Origin: Clostridium massiliamazoniense
Lineage (GTDB): Bacteria; Bacillota; Clostridia; Clostridiales; Clostridiaceae
Reading direction: 5' to 3'
DNA length: 64,000 nucleotides
NCBI RefSeq assembly: GCF_001403635.1
Contig: NZ_LN879466.1
Location: 124,001 to 188,000 of the forward strand
The translations under genes were made by a program, and so were the position numbers. The notes under the pieces were generated by a model, which ran no database searches, was not told the DNA's origin, and saw nothing but the letters and a program-made list of their open reading frames with translations. Below, in pieces: positions 62,910 to 64,000 of the stretch; the stretch's first letter is position 1; each line of letters starts with the position of its first letter.

Positions 62910-63191
62910 ATGAAGAAGAAAATACACAATTTTATACATAAGAAATTAATTATTATAGCTATATTGACTCAATTGATTATTGTTTTTGGAGGTACTGCAA
63001 TGTCTGCTGTTGTTGATGCACAAGAAAAAAATCAACAATATTTTGAATATACAGAGACAATGAGACACTTAGAAGAACATTTAGAAGAGCATAGTAGAAA
63101 TAAATTTGAGATGAATAGAGCTATGATTAGAACTAATCTTAGAGGTAAGATGAGAGAAGTTGATTACTATACTAATATTGTAAACGATTAA
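62910..63191 (+). CDS. Small secreted or membrane-anchored protein, function unknown
   Basis: From ATG 62910 the product has 93 residues: a lysine-rich start, one hydrophobic helix (LIIIAILTQLIIVFGGTAMSA) and an A-x-A-like site (SAVVDA). A charged coiled-coil-like part rich in Glu, Arg and His (MRHLEEHLEEHSRNKFEMN) follows. AAAGGAG lies at 62896-62902. I recognise no family; a short exported helical peptide is likely. Confidence 0.65.
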   Translation: MKKKIHNFIHKKLIIIAILTQLIIVFGGTAMSAVVDAQEKNQQYFEYTETMRHLEEHLEEHSRNKFEMNRAMIRTNLRGKMREVDYYTNIVND

Positions 63192-63205
63192 AAATATATT
63201 AAAGT

Positions 63206-63240
63206 GAGATATATCAAAATTATAGATATATCTCCTTTTT
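63206..63240 (+). terminator. Terminator after the small exported protein
   Basis: GAGATATATC pairs with GATATATCTC, followed by CTTTTTG. Confidence 0.85.
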
Positions 63241-63356
63241 GTTGTTAGTTAAATATATAAATATTTTAGTATATTAAAGAAAGAGAGTTATCTGAATTAA
63301 ATTTTAGTTTATGATAATATGATTATAAGATTAAGTAGAAAAAGGGGAATAGATAT

Positions 63357-63617
63357 TTGGTTTTAATAGGTACTTATTTAATTTTAATTAATTTAATAGG
63401 ATTTTTTATTATGTACTATGATAAGAAAAAGGCAATTAAGGGACAGTGGAGGATTAGTGAAGCTACTTTAATTACTATAGCAATTATAGGAGGAAGCATT
63501 GGAGTATACTTAGGAATGCAGAATTTTAGACATAAAACTAAACATTTAAAGTTTAAAGTTGGCATACCAATAATAATTATATTTCAAATTATTTTTCTAG
63601 GAACTTTATTCAAATAG
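63357..63617 (+). CDS. DUF1294 membrane protein
   Basis: The 86-residue protein has three short hydrophobic segments and the DUF1294 pattern FIMYYDKKKAIKGQWRI, then TLITIAIIGGSIGVYLGM and FRHKTKHLKF. The function is unknown. The TTG start at 63357 is set by AGGGGAA about 8 bases upstream. Confidence 0.85.
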   Translation: MVLIGTYLILINLIGFFIMYYDKKKAIKGQWRISEATLITIAIIGGSIGVYLGMQNFRHKTKHLKFKVGIPIIIIFQIIFLGTLFK

Positions 63618-63688
63618 AAGATAAGAACTAGTGTAAATAAAGTAGATAGATATTAACTAAAAAATAAATTATATAGGATTATAAAGTG

Positions 63689-63932
63689 GGGCTGTATCAA
63701 ATTACAGATACATCTTCTCTGCCTTTTATCTAGCTATATAGGTTCATCATTTGTGACCACTCACTTACGTAAAGAAGCTCTAATATTTTTTCTACAACAG
63801 TTTCTAAAATTTCCAAACTCACTTTGTTCAAACAGTGAAAATTTTTCACGAAACTATTATTCAAAAATAAAGAGCTTCTAGTACTAGTTCAATGGTCACA
63901 GCATTTTGTACCTATATAGCTATCTCGGCAGA
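63689..63932 (+). repeat. Dispersed palindromic element, copy R3 (most complete)
   Basis: It begins with a terminator-like hairpin (GATGTATC-type, here GGCTGTATC/GATACATC) and continues with AGCTATATAGGTTCATCATT and TGTGACCACTC. The middle contains TTTACGTAAAGAAGCTC and a CGTGAAAAATTT-type inverted segment. It ends in GGTCACAGCATTTTGTAC and CTATATAGCTATCTCGG. The two ends are imperfect inverted repeats of about 28 bp. It carries no open frame and no transposase. Copies: R1 (inverted), R2 (deleted), R4 (partial). Confidence 0.8.
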
Positions 63933-64000
63933 TAAAAAAATATATTTATAAAAGTAATATAAATTAAGGGGCTGATTTGATATATTCCTATTTAATTTTT

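Overview
The window is very AT-rich, with tightly packed genes, strong AGGAGG-type ribosome binding sites and many simple hairpin terminators. Protein content and codon style point to a low-GC anaerobic Firmicute, most like Clostridium perfringens or a close relative. That assignment is an inference from gene content, not a database result.

Region 1 (about 1-33.6 kb) is a selenium-dependent molybdenum hydroxylase and purine-catabolism island. A partial flavoprotein and moeA come first, then a sigma-54 activator and a T-box-controlled amino acid permease. An operon of dpaL, ygeY, an amidohydrolase, a PreA-like iron-sulfur flavoprotein and ridA follows. Then come two pairs of tiny PQ-loop (SemiSWEET) transporters, yqeB, ssnA, hydA, a fused xanthine dehydrogenase, a second three-subunit molybdenum hydroxylase and guanine deaminase. 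The region ends with yqeC, mocA, an XdhC-family protein and a nearly complete Moco gene set (mobA-mobB fusion, mogA, a MoeA-like protein, moaC, moaA, a MOSC protein). Well-formed sigma-54 promoters lie upstream of dpaL and ssnA, each about 100 bp downstream of paired 15-bp palindromes. A similar pair lies just upstream of the activator gene, so one regulator probably drives both operons. Two PQ-loop pairs are preceded by a shared structured leader, and a third copy leads into an aborted gene.

Region 2 (33.7-42.8 kb) is an accessory transporter zone. It holds a glycosyltransferase, an aldo/keto reductase-SDR fusion pseudogene, two MFS exporters (one with a MerR-type promoter but no MerR gene nearby, one divergent from a TetR gene), a tandem pair of ArsB/NhaD-type transporters and a small membrane protein.

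Region 3 (43.2-62.3 kb) encodes a complete hexuronate/glucuronide pathway: an internal uxaC fragment, intact uxaC, a frameshifted GntR regulator, a TRAP transporter (dctPQM), an SDR fructuronate reductase, uxuA, beta-glucuronidase, a GPH symporter, KDPG aldolase, KDG kinase and an intact second GntR regulator. A FUSC exporter with its MarR regulator and a DUF1659/DUF2922 pair are embedded. A TATAC(A/T)AGTAT-type operator recurs at three uronate promoters.

A dispersed, internally palindromic element of about 230 bp occurs near both ends of the window in opposite orientations, with shorter derivatives at 39.6 and 58.0 kb. A second family of about 120-nt structured leaders occurs before moaC, before the uxaC fragment and before kdgA. 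No rRNA, tRNA, CRISPR array, insertion sequence or phage gene was seen.
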